The notes below the pieces were generated by a model, which worked only from the letters and a program-made list of their open reading frames with translations, was not told the origin of the DNA and did no database searches. From the NCBI GenBank assembly GCA_036494465.1, contig DASXOJ010000027.1, positions 27,356 to 91,355 on the forward strand: a stretch of 64,000 nucleotides of DNA, in the 5' to 3' direction. A program made the position numbers and the translations under genes. Below, one piece after another: positions 25,291-33,361 of the stretch. Position 1 is the first letter of the stretch. Each line of letters begins with the position of its first letter. The stretch is from CAJCJE01 sp036494465. Its GTDB lineage: Bacteria > Actinomycetota > Actinomycetes > Mycobacteriales > Pseudonocardiaceae.

Positions 25291-26328
25291 CTACCAGCGG
25301 GAAGTGAACGGCTCGAACGCGTGGCTGAAGAACCAGTCACTCTGCGCGACGCCCGAGCAGGCGCCCGCGCCCTTCGTGCCGACGCACGTGCCGTTGTCGC
25401 GCTCGATCGCCCAGAAGGACAACAGGCTCAGGCCCTTCTGCTGCACCCACTTCGCCACGGTCGCCGCGTCGGCGGTGGTGAAGGTTTCGCTGGGGCCGTA
25501 GTCGTCGATGCCGACCATCTCGGTGACACCCATCATCGCGTAGAGCTGCTGGGTGCTCCGGTGCGGGTAGAGCGCCTTCAACTGCGCGACGACGCCGGTC
25601 ACCGCGCTCTCGGTGTCGGTGGCCATCTCGTGCGGCAGGCCGTCGTAGTAGTCGAAGGTCATGATGTTCACGACATCGACCCGCGCGTGGTTGGCCACCG
25701 CGTTCTGCAGTACGGACAGGCCGTTGGTGGTCAGACCGGTCGGGAAGGTCGGCAGCGTGTAGGAGAACTGCACGGTGCGGTGGTGGCACGCGGCCCACTG
25801 TTCGACCAGGGCGATCGCCTTGTTGCGACGGTCGATGCCCGCCGGGTTGGTCAGCGACTTGTCTTCGGTGTCCAGGTCGAGCCGGGTGACACCGTAGGTG
25901 GTGATCACGTTCTCGTAGGCGGCCGCGATCGCGTTCACGTCGGTGCAGCTGTCGGCGATCTCGGTGCCGCCGTCGTCGGCCGCGTAGCCGCCGAAGGACG
26001 GGATGACGTCGCCGCCGTGCGCCCTGATCTGGGCGATCTGCTTGCCGTACTGGGCGTAGGCGATCGGCGTCGCCGGCGAGCCGTTCCAGTCGACGGTGCA
26101 CGAACCCGGCGTCGCGGTTTGCAGGAACGCCATGGTCAGGTACTTCGAGCCCGACTCGCTCGCGAAGGCAGCGGGGTCGTCGGTGGTGTTGTAGGACTCG
26201 AAGTACGGCGCGAAGAGGTGTTGGGGCAGGGCGTGCCCCGAGGGGGATGCGTTCGCGGTGCCGGTGAGGACGACGCCTGCGGCGGTGATCGCCACGGCTG
26301 CCGCGGACAGGATGGGTCTTAATCGCAT
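25291..26328 (-). CDS. Secreted single-domain GH18 chitinase
   Basis: The 345-residue protein has a signal peptide (residues 1-27) and only the GH18 domain, with catalytic Asp151, Asp153 and Glu155 in RLDLDTED. It aligns along its length with the catalytic domain of the downstream enzyme (shared GGDVIPSFGGY, DDGGTEIADSCT, GIDRRNKAIA), so the pair arose by tandem duplication and loss or gain of binding modules. No ribosome binding site precedes the ATG and the -10 region is six bases upstream, pointing to a leaderless mRNA. A dre-type site lies in its promoter; a strong terminator follows. Confidence 0.9.
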   Translation of the reverse strand: MRLRPILSAAAVAITAAGVVLTGTANASPSGHALPQHLFAPYFESYNTTDDPAAFASESGSKYLTMAFLQTATPGSCTVDWNGSPATPIAYAQYGKQIAQIRAHGGDVIPSFGGYAADDGGTEIADSCTDVNAIAAAYENVITTYGVTRLDLDTEDKSLTNPAGIDRRNKAIALVEQWAACHHRTVQFSYTLPTFPTGLTTNGLSVLQNAVANHARVDVVNIMTFDYYDGLPHEMATDTESAVTGVVAQLKALYPHRSTQQLYAMMGVTEMVGIDDYGPSETFTTADAATVAKWVQQKGLSLLSFWAIERDNGTCVGTKGAGACSGVAQSDWFFSHAFEPFTSRW

Positions 26329-26334
26329 GCGTGC

Positions 26335-26364
26335 ACAATTGGACTAGACCAACATGACTGTCAA
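26335..26364 (-). promoter_or_regulatory. Second dre-containing chitinase promoter, leaderless
   Basis: TTGACA (26364-26359) and AATTGT (26340-26335) are spaced by 18 bases, with TGGTCTAGTCCA (26351-26340) in the spacer. The last 14 bases of the element, GGTCTAGTCCAATT, are identical in both chitinase promoters. The -10 ends six bases before the ATG at 26328. Confidence 0.72.
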
Positions 26365-26516
26365 GAGTCAACGCGCCGTTCACCCGGGCGGCCCAGGCGA
26401 ATTCTGGGATTTGTCGGCTATTGGTGACGCGGCACTGACCCGGGACTGAGATGTCGATGTTTGGCCGATGTCCGCTCTGGGTAAGTACGCCGCGCGGGGA
26501 CTTGGGGGCCGCGCGA

Positions 26517-26556
26517 TCGAGGTTGTCGGCGAGTGGGTGCGCCGGCAACCTCGATG
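26517..26556 (-). terminator. Hairpin after the ABC transporter operon
   Basis: ATCGAGGTTGTCGGCG (26517-26532) pairs with CGCCGGCAACCTCGAT (26541-26556) at 15 of 16 positions across an eight-base loop. It starts four bases after the stop of the minus-strand ATPase gene. No U-tract follows. Confidence 0.65.
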
Positions 26557-26560
26557 CGTG

Positions 26561-27196
26561 CTACAGCTCGATGATCCGGTCGCAGCGTTGCGCGAAATCG
26601 GGATCGTGGGTGGCGACCAGGACGGTGGTGCCGTGCTCGGCAGTGCCGAGGATTCGGTCCATGACCAGCGCGCGGTTGTCCGGGTCCTGCTGGGACGTTG
26701 GCTCGTCGGCGAGCAGGATGCGCGGGTGCAGTGCGAGCGCGCGAGCCACCGCCACCCGCTGTTGCTGACCGCCGGAGAGCTGATCGGTGCGACTGTCCGC
26801 GTGGCCGCCCAGACCCAGCTCGACCAGCGCGGTGGCCGCCGCCGCATTGGCGTCGACCGGGTCGGTGCCCGCGCAGCGCAGCGCGACCGCGACGTTCTCG
26901 GCGGCGGTGAGCAGCGAAACCAGGCCGTAGCCCTGCAACACCACCGCGAGACCGTGCCGGGTCGCCGGTTCGTTGCCGGGCAGCGCCCTGCCGTCCACGA
27001 AAACCTGGCCACTGGTGGGTTTGGCCAGTCCGGCGAGGATCGCCAGCAGCGTCGTCTTGCCGGAGCCGGACGGTCCGACGACCGCGATCCGCTCGCCCGG
27101 CCGCACGTCCACGTCGACATCGGCGAGGATGGTCTGACCGGCTCGGACGTAGCCGATGCCTTCGGCGCGCAACGGCGACAGCGTCTCGGTCGTCAT
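26561..27196 (-). CDS. ABC transporter ATP-binding protein
   Basis: The 211-residue ATPase has Walker A GPSGSGKTTLLAIL, Q-loop VVLQGYGL, signature LSGGQQQRVAVARAL, Walker B RILLADEPTSQQD and the switch His in VATHD. It belongs to the MacB/LolD-type group that works with FtsX-fold permeases. The ATG overlaps the stop of the second ATPase gene (ATGA). It is the last gene of a three-gene operon, so the transporter probably uses a heterodimeric ATPase. Confidence 0.92.
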   Translation of the reverse strand: MTTETLSPLRAEGIGYVRAGQTILADVDVDVRPGERIAVVGPSGSGKTTLLAILAGLAKPTSGQVFVDGRALPGNEPATRHGLAVVLQGYGLVSLLTAAENVAVALRCAGTDPVDANAAAATALVELGLGGHADSRTDQLSGGQQQRVAVARALALHPRILLADEPTSQQDPDNRALVMDRILGTAEHGTTVLVATHDPDFAQRCDRIIEL

Positions 27197-28008
27197 TCGG
27201 CACCCCGCAGTTCCACCGCGTTCTCCTTCACGATCACCTTGGCCAGCGTGCCGGGCGGCAGCGCGGACATCGCTTCCGGTGGCAGCACCAGGTTGCCATC
27301 CCGGCCGATCACCACGTACTGCTCGCCGGCCCGGCCTTCCGCGCCGACCCGGCCGTCGCGGATGGTGATGGTGCGACCGAGCGCGTCCGCGACGGCGGCG
27401 TCGTGGCTGACCGCGACCACCGTGGTGCCCAGTTCGGCGTTGGCGGTGCGCAGCAGTTCCAGCACGGCGGCCGCCGAGCCGCGGTCGAGCTGGCTGGTCG
27501 GTTCGTCGGCGAGCAGCAGCCGGGGCCGGTTGGCCAGCGCCACCGCGACCGCGAGGCGTTGCTGTTCGCCGCCGGAGAGGCCACCGGCGAGCCTGCGGGC
27601 GAGTTTGCCGATGCCCATCGCGTCGAGCAGTTCCTGTGCGCGGGCGCGATCTCGGTGCGGGCGCTGCGCGAACATCACGTTCTGCAGGGCGCTCGCGTGC
27701 GAGAGCAGGTTGGCGGCCGGGTTCTGCAACACCATGCCGACCTCGCTGGCGCGCAGGTTGGTGACCTCGCGGGGGGCGAGGTCGGTGATCCGGTTCCCGA
27801 ACACGCTGACCGTGCCCGCCGTCGGCGCGAGCAACCCGCCGAGCAGCCAGAGCAGCGTGGACTTGCCCGACCCGGACGGACCGAGCAGCGTCACGGTCTC
27901 GCGCGGCTGGATGACCAGATCCACCTGGCGCAGCGCGACGATCTCGGTGTCCGAGGTGCGGTAGATGTGCACCAGGTCCTCGCAGCGGACGGCCATGTCG
28001 GTGCTCAC
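27193..28008 (-). CDS. ABC transporter ATP-binding protein with C-terminal extension
   Basis: The 271-residue ATPase has Walker A GPSGSGKSTLLWLLGG, signature GLSGGEQQRLAVAVAL, Walker B RLLLADEPTSQLD and switch VAVSHD. About 45 extra residues at the C-terminus (after TITIRDGRVG, with YVVIGRDGNLVLPPEAM) are not part of the standard ATPase fold and may be regulatory. The GTG at 28008 overlaps the permease stop by four bases. With the second ATPase and the large permease it forms one exporter. Confidence 0.9.
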   Translation of the reverse strand: MSTDMAVRCEDLVHIYRTSDTEIVALRQVDLVIQPRETVTLLGPSGSGKSTLLWLLGGLLAPTAGTVSVFGNRITDLAPREVTNLRASEVGMVLQNPAANLLSHASALQNVMFAQRPHRDRARAQELLDAMGIGKLARRLAGGLSGGEQQRLAVAVALANRPRLLLADEPTSQLDRGSAAAVLELLRTANAELGTTVVAVSHDAAVADALGRTITIRDGRVGAEGRAGEQYVVIGRDGNLVLPPEAMSALPPGTLAKVIVKENAVELRGAE

Positions 28009-31000
28009 GGGGCGGCCTCCCGCAACTGGTCGGGGCGGACGGCTCGGATCAGCATCACCGCGCTGGTCACGGCGGCGACGGCGAGCAGGACCACGGCGAT
28101 GCCGAGGAACGTGGACAGTTGGCCCGCCGACGGGTCGTAGTGCAGCGGCGCGGCGGAGCCCGGCGGGAGGTTCACGAACTCCGGAATGGACGGCACCGCG
28201 AGCACCGTCGCGAGCAGGCCGGCGCCGATGCCGAACAGGGCGCCGAAGCCGAGCGTCATACCCTGTTCGATGAGCAACCCGTTGCCCAGTGAGCGTTTTC
28301 GCGCGCCGGTCGCGACGAGAGCCGCCATTTCGTGGGTGCGTCGCCGGCCTGCGAGGTGCATGCCGAGCACGGCCCCGCCCGCGGCGAGGATCGCGGCTGC
28401 GGCGGCGTCGGCGAGGAACAGGTCCAGCGCGAGCGCGGGTCCCTGGCGGCTGAAGGTGTCGATGGTGCCGGTCGCGGTACTGGTGGACAGGATCGTGACG
28501 CCTGTCGCGCGCAGTTTCGCCGCGAAGTCGGCCGGCGCGGTCGGGGCCAGCCAGACCTGGGTGTTGATGTCGCCTGCGACTCCGGTGCTGGCCAGTTCGG
28601 CATAGTCGCGGTCGACGATCAGGCCGTCGGTGCCCGCACCGGGAAGGGCGGTGGCCACCGTGACCGGATGCACGTTCAGCGCGATCTTGTCGTCGACGCC
28701 GAAGGTCTGCGCGGTGCTCGGGCCACCGGGGCCGAGCACCGACCCGGTCATGATCGCAGGCAGCACCGCCGGCGTGTCGACCGGTGCGATGGCCGGATTG
28801 GCCTGGACGCCGGAGAAGGCCGCCGATTCGGAGAAGTTGTCGACGAGGCGACCCGGGCCGACGGACAGTTTGCTCGGGTCGTGTGGCCCTCCCGAGGACA
28901 GGGCCCAGTGGCCTTTCGTACCGAGCCCGGCGTCGACCGGGTGCCAGCCGGTGTCGTTCTGCACGGCGATGCCGCTGATCGCGAGCGTGCCCGCGAACGG
29001 CTGGTCCATGGTGCTGCTGGAGAAGTTGGTGCTGAGCTGCGGTTCCAGGTAGAGCTGGCGCAGCGTGCAGGCGCGCGGCGCGCAGTTGGGCAGTTGCCCG
29101 GTGAACGTGCCATTCGTGCTGTGCCCGACCGGACCGAGATCGACCGAGGTGAAGCCGGATGCCTGGTAGCCCTGCACCGCGGCGTAGAGCTCGGCGGCGT
29201 CCGCGCCGGTGTCGATCGTCACCTGCGCGGTCACGCTCAGCTGGTCGCCGGTGAGTGCCACCGGCGCGGGTTCGGGCGGGTCGAGCTGTTTGGTGAGGCT
29301 CGCCAGCGAACCCGGTGCGAAGTCGCCGCGCCAGTACGCGACCTTGGCGAAGCGGTCCGGGTCGACCGCGAGCAGGGTGCGCTGCTCGTTGTCGATGTTC
29401 GGATCGGGCTCGTTCTGTTCGTCGACGGCGACCGCGTTGCCGCCGGACGGGTCGAGCTTGTCCACGATCGTGTTCAACTGCTGCCCGGACGGAACGGACA
29501 CGGTCAGCACCTGCGCGGCGCCGACCTGGGTCCAGCCGACGTCGTGGATGTTGCCGACCATCACCGACCAGGCCGCGACGGTGAACGTGACCAGACCGAA
29601 CGCGGTGGTCAGCGCGATCGTGGTGCGCCCGGCGCCCGGCCGGCGCGCGACCTGGCGCATGGCCAGGAACCCGCCGAGTCCGCCGTGCCGCGCGGTGCGG
29701 GTGAAGAACGCCTTGCTCAACAACGGCAGCGCACGCGAGGTCAGTAGCGCGATGGTCAACGCGATCAGGCCGGGGGCGAGCAGCGCGAGCGGGTTGTGGT
29801 TGGCGTCGCCAAGCACCCCGGACACGAACAGCTCGACGAGCCCGGCGACGGCGAGCACGGCGACCACCGCGTCCAGCACCCAACCGCGCTTGCGCGGCGC
29901 GCTGGACACGTGACTCCACTGCGCCAGCACCGAACGGGACAGCGTGCGCCGCGCCGCACCCACGGCGGCGAGCGCGCCACCGGCGACCGCGATCCCGGCG
30001 GCGGCCCAGCCGAGCCCGACCAGCGGAACCGGCGTGCCGCCGCGCAGGATCGCCGAGGCGAGTACCCGGGTGGCCAGCCAGCCGACCAGCGCACCGACCG
30101 GCAGCGCGATGCCGAGCAGCACGAGCTGTTCGGACAGTCCGAACAGGACGGTCTGGCGCCTGCTCAGGCCGCGCAGCTTCGCCAGCGCCACTTCGTTGCC
30201 GCGTGCCTCGACCGCGTCGGTCACCAACAGGAACAGCAGCAGCCAGCACAGCACCAGCAGTTGGAGGGTCACCAGGAACACCGGCACCGCGAGTGCCTGC
30301 TGGCTGGTCGCCGCCGCGTCCAGCACGGTCGGGATAGTAGTGGTCACCTGCGCCGACTCGACGTGCGCGCCGATCTGGCTGGCGAGTGCCTCGATGCCCG
30401 TGCGCGCCTGGTAGGTGAGGGTGGCCGGGTTCAGCGGCAGGTCGAGGACGTCCAGACCTTGGCTGTAGGAGGCCGCCGTGGCGAACGTCGAGTGCGGGGT
30501 GAACAGGCCATCGGTGTAGACGGGGCCCTTGCTGATGTCGTTGCCGCTACCTGCCACCGCGGTGAAGTACGGGCGCGCCGACCAGTACGCGCCGAATGGA
30601 TCAGGCACGTCGTAGAAGCCGGTGATGGTCAGCGGAACCGCCGCGCCGCTGTCGGTCTTGAGGCTGTCGTCGAGCTGTTGGCCCAGGCGCAGGCCGAGCG
30701 CTCGCTTCAGCGCGGTGCTGACGATGACCTGGCCTGCCGCGCTCGGGCACTGTCCAGAGGCGATGGTCAGCTGCGCGCAGTCGCCGTCCCGCCAGGTCAG
30801 CAACGTCTGAAAGGTCGGGGGTTCGCCGGAGAGGTGGCCGACGAACTCGACCGCCCGGATCGGCGCGGCGAATCCGCTCGCCGACGGCGAGGCGGACACC
30901 ACCGAGTGCACGTCGTCCGCGAGCGTGTCGACCCGGTTGACGTCCAGATCCGTCTGGCGCACCACATCGATGACCTGACCGCTCGCCGGCGCGGAGCGCA

Positions 31001-31166
31001 CGGTGTCCTGCAGGATCGACGTGCCCGCCGCGTTGAAGTACACCGGCCCGACGGTCGCGGCGGCGGTCGCCACCACGGCTACCGCGAGAATCGTCGCGGT
31101 CACGCCGCGTCGTCCCCAGATTCCGCGCAGCGCGATACCTAACCAGGTACGAATAGTTCCCACCAT
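28005..31166 (-). CDS. Large FtsX-fold ABC transporter permease
   Basis: This protein of about 1053 residues has an N-terminal membrane helix (TATILAVAVVATAAATVGPV), a large extracytoplasmic region, a set of three helices near residues 290-400, two more around 440-520, a second extracytoplasmic domain, and three C-terminal helices. This is the duplicated FtsX arrangement of single-chain permeases. Such transporters act on lipids, lipoproteins, peptides or drugs rather than small nutrients. The start is taken as ATG 31166 (GTG 31163 also possible), since the frame to 31241 lacks a ribosome site. It is divergent from a ribosomal protection gene, so export of a ribosome-targeting compound is one possibility. 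Confidence 0.85.
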   Translation of the reverse strand: MVGTIRTWLGIALRGIWGRRGVTATILAVAVVATAAATVGPVYFNAAGTSILQDTVRSAPASGQVIDVVRQTDLDVNRVDTLADDVHSVVSASPSASGFAAPIRAVEFVGHLSGEPPTFQTLLTWRDGDCAQLTIASGQCPSAAGQVIVSTALKRALGLRLGQQLDDSLKTDSGAAVPLTITGFYDVPDPFGAYWSARPYFTAVAGSGNDISKGPVYTDGLFTPHSTFATAASYSQGLDVLDLPLNPATLTYQARTGIEALASQIGAHVESAQVTTTIPTVLDAAATSQQALAVPVFLVTLQLLVLCWLLLFLLVTDAVEARGNEVALAKLRGLSRRQTVLFGLSEQLVLLGIALPVGALVGWLATRVLASAILRGGTPVPLVGLGWAAAGIAVAGGALAAVGAARRTLSRSVLAQWSHVSSAPRKRGWVLDAVVAVLAVAGLVELFVSGVLGDANHNPLALLAPGLIALTIALLTSRALPLLSKAFFTRTARHGGLGGFLAMRQVARRPGAGRTTIALTTAFGLVTFTVAAWSVMVGNIHDVGWTQVGAAQVLTVSVPSGQQLNTIVDKLDPSGGNAVAVDEQNEPDPNIDNEQRTLLAVDPDRFAKVAYWRGDFAPGSLASLTKQLDPPEPAPVALTGDQLSVTAQVTIDTGADAAELYAAVQGYQASGFTSVDLGPVGHSTNGTFTGQLPNCAPRACTLRQLYLEPQLSTNFSSSTMDQPFAGTLAISGIAVQNDTGWHPVDAGLGTKGHWALSSGGPHDPSKLSVGPGRLVDNFSESAAFSGVQANPAIAPVDTPAVLPAIMTGSVLGPGGPSTAQTFGVDDKIALNVHPVTVATALPGAGTDGLIVDRDYAELASTGVAGDINTQVWLAPTAPADFAAKLRATGVTILSTSTATGTIDTFSRQGPALALDLFLADAAAAAILAAGGAVLGMHLAGRRRTHEMAALVATGARKRSLGNGLLIEQGMTLGFGALFGIGAGLLATVLAVPSIPEFVNLPPGSAAPLHYDPSAGQLSTFLGIAVVLLAVAAVTSAVMLIRAVRPDQLREAAP

Positions 31167-31296
31167 CCCCCATCGCAGTCTGTTGGTGATTCTGCGACAC
31201 AACGGGTCCCGAGCGCCAGGAAAATCGGCTGCGTTGACCAAATCGTCCTGCTACGGTGCGCGATTGGCTGTCCGAAATCACGGAAAGGAACGGCGA

Positions 31297-31413
31297 ATGC
31301 GCCAGGAGTTGCGGTCCACCCCAGAAACCCGTTGCCGGATTACTGATTTGGGGACGATCTCACTCCATGCCGACCGTGAACATCGGAATATTGGCACATG
31401 TCGACGCAGGTAA
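31297..31413 (+). CDS. Possible leader peptide overlapping the ribosomal protection gene
   Basis: A 38-codon frame starts at ATG 31297, preceded by AAAGGA at eight bases. This is a better ribosome site than that of the main gene, which begins at 31367. It reads MRQELRSTPETRCRITDLGT and continues 47 bases into the main gene in another frame before TAA. It could couple or attenuate translation, as leader peptides do for tet(M)-type genes. The evidence is positional only. Confidence 0.35.
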   Translation: MRQELRSTPETRCRITDLGTISLHADREHRNIGTCRRR

Positions 31414-33283
31414 GACCAGCCTGACCGAACGGCTGCTGTTTCGCGCCGGGGTCATCGGCGAACTGGGCAGCGTCGATGCCGGCAGTACCCAGACCGACTC
31501 GATGGCCATCGAACGGCAGCGCGGGATCACCATCCGCACCGCCGTCGCCACGCTGACCGTCGCCGACCGCACCGTCAACCTGATCGACACACCGGGCCAC
31601 TCGGACTTCATCGCCGAGGTGGAACGGTGCCTTGGCGTGCTCGACGGCGTCGTACTCGTGGTCTCGGCCGTGGCAGGCGTGCAGGCCCAGACCAGGGTGC
31701 TGATGCGCACGCTGCGCGCGTTGCACCTGCCCGTGATCGTGTTCGTGAACAAGATCGACCGGCTCGGCGCCCGCACGCAGCTCACGGAGCTGCGCAAGAT
31801 CGCGCCCGGCGCGGTCGCGATGTCGACCGTGCTCGACATCGGCACCCGTGCCGCGCGGGTCGTATCGGCGGAAAACGCGGAACTTCCCGAATTCCTCGCG
31901 GAAAACGATGACGCGTTTCTCGCGCGTTATCTCGACAACGCGATTTCGGACGTGGAGCTGCGCGCCGAATTCGTGGCTCAGGTGCGTCGTGCGCAGGTGC
32001 AGCCGGTGTTCTTCGGTTCGGCGATGACCGGGGTCGGCGTGCACGAACTGCTCGCCGGGATCGGCGCGTTGCTGCCCGCCACCGAGGCGGCCGACGGCGA
32101 TCCGGTCGGCGTGGTCTTCAAGATCGACCGGGGCCGGGCCGGGGAGAAGATCTGCTACCTGCGGCTGTTCGCGGGTTCGATCGCGGCCCGGGAAACGCTG
32201 GTACTGCACGGGAATGACCACGAGTACCAGGGGCGGGTGACGTCGGTCGCGGTGTTCGACCGGGGCGCGCACCGGGTGTCGCGGCCCGCGCGAGCTGGGG
32301 ACATCGCGGTGGTGACCGGGTTGGCGGGGGCGCGGATCGGCGACTGGCTCGGCACACCGGTGCGCGAGACGCCGCGGTTTCCGCCACCGAGCCTGGAAAC
32401 CGTGGTCACGCCGAGCCGGACCTCGGACGGCGGCCGGTTGTTCGCGGCGCTCGCCGAACTGGCGGAACAGGATCCGTTGATCGACGTGCGGCGCGAGGAC
32501 GGCGGCGAGATCTCGGTGCGGCTCTACGGCGAGGTGCAGAAGGAGGTGATCCGGGCCCGGATCGCCGACGACTACGGCGTCGCCGTCGATTTCGCGCCGA
32601 CCCGGTTGGTGTACCTGGAAAAGCCGGCCGGGACCGGCTCGGCGGTGGAGGAGTTCGGCAAGGGCGGGCCGGAGTACTTCTACGGGACGGTCGGCCTGCG
32701 CGTCGAACCGGGTGAGCCGGACAGCGGCGTGGTGTTCCGGTTGGCGGTCGAACTGGGCGCGTTGCCGTTGGCGTTCCACAAGGCGATCCAGGAGACGGCG
32801 CGGGCCACGCTGACCCAGGGCCTGTACGGCTGGGAGGTGACCGATGTCGTGGTCACCGTCATCCAGACCGGCTACTTCAGCCCGCTCAGCACGGCGGGCG
32901 ATTTCCGCAAGCTGACGCCGCTGGTGGTGATGAACGCGCTCGCGCGGGCAGGCACGGCCGTGCACGAGCCGGTCGACGAGTTCGAACTGGACATTCCGGT
33001 GTCCGCGCTGAGTTCGGTGCTGGTGTTGCTCGGCGAGGCGCGGGCGCGGTTGCGCGAACCGGAGCTCGACGGCGAGTCCTACCGGTTGCGTGGGGAACTG
33101 CCGGCCGGCCGGGTGCCCGATGTCCAGCGGGCGCTGCCGGGACTGACCGGGGGCGAGGCGGCGTTCGCGGCGCGACCGTCCGGGTTCCAGCCGGTGAGCG
33201 GTCCGCCGCCGACCCGGGAGCGCAGCGACAGCAATCCGCTCAACCGCGACGAGTACCTGTTGCGGGTGCTCAGGCACCTGTGA
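31367..33283 (+). CDS. Ribosomal protection protein (Tet(M)/Otr(A)-type GTPase)
   Basis: The 638-residue protein is an EF-G paralogue of the length of Tet(M)/Otr(A). The G1 motif AHVDAGKTSLTERLL starts at residue 10, followed by RGITIRTA (switch I), DTPGHSDFIAEVERCL and NKIDR. Domains II-V follow, including the C-terminal LNRDEYLLRVLRHL. These proteins remove tetracycline or a related ligand from the ribosome by GTP hydrolysis. In actinomycetes some act in self-protection or have housekeeping roles. It is divergent from an FtsX-type exporter operon. A 19-base inverted repeat follows its stop. Drug specificity is not shown by sequence. Confidence 0.9.
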   Translation: MPTVNIGILAHVDAGKTSLTERLLFRAGVIGELGSVDAGSTQTDSMAIERQRGITIRTAVATLTVADRTVNLIDTPGHSDFIAEVERCLGVLDGVVLVVSAVAGVQAQTRVLMRTLRALHLPVIVFVNKIDRLGARTQLTELRKIAPGAVAMSTVLDIGTRAARVVSAENAELPEFLAENDDAFLARYLDNAISDVELRAEFVAQVRRAQVQPVFFGSAMTGVGVHELLAGIGALLPATEAADGDPVGVVFKIDRGRAGEKICYLRLFAGSIAARETLVLHGNDHEYQGRVTSVAVFDRGAHRVSRPARAGDIAVVTGLAGARIGDWLGTPVRETPRFPPPSLETVVTPSRTSDGGRLFAALAELAEQDPLIDVRREDGGEISVRLYGEVQKEVIRARIADDYGVAVDFAPTRLVYLEKPAGTGSAVEEFGKGGPEYFYGTVGLRVEPGEPDSGVVFRLAVELGALPLAFHKAIQETARATLTQGLYGWEVTDVVVTVIQTGYFSPLSTAGDFRKLTPLVVMNALARAGTAVHEPVDEFELDIPVSALSSVLVLLGEARARLREPELDGESYRLRGELPAGRVPDVQRALPGLTGGEAAFAARPSGFQPVSGPPPTRERSDSNPLNRDEYLLRVLRHL

Positions 33284-33294
33284 ATCGGTACTGA

Positions 33295-33346
33295 TCTGGT
33301 CAGGTGTCGTTTCTGATGTCATTATCTGAAACGACACCTGACCAGA
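33295..33346. repeat. Perfect 19-base inverted repeat between genes
   Basis: TCTGGTCAGGTGTCGTTTC (33295-33313) is repeated inverted without mismatch at 33328-33346, with a 14-base AT-rich loop. It starts 12 bases after the ribosomal protection stop and ends 16 bases before the acyl-CoA synthetase start. It can be a terminator for the first gene, an operator for the second, or both. Confidence 0.9.
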
Positions 33347-33361
33347 ACTTCGGAGAGTGCC

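Noticed and set aside
28008..30249. In-frame upstream extension of the second ATPase gene to over 1000 residues
   Set aside because: It is a GC-rich shadow of the FtsX permease gene: arginine- and alanine-heavy, no fold, and the GTG at 28008 has the normal coupling overlap.
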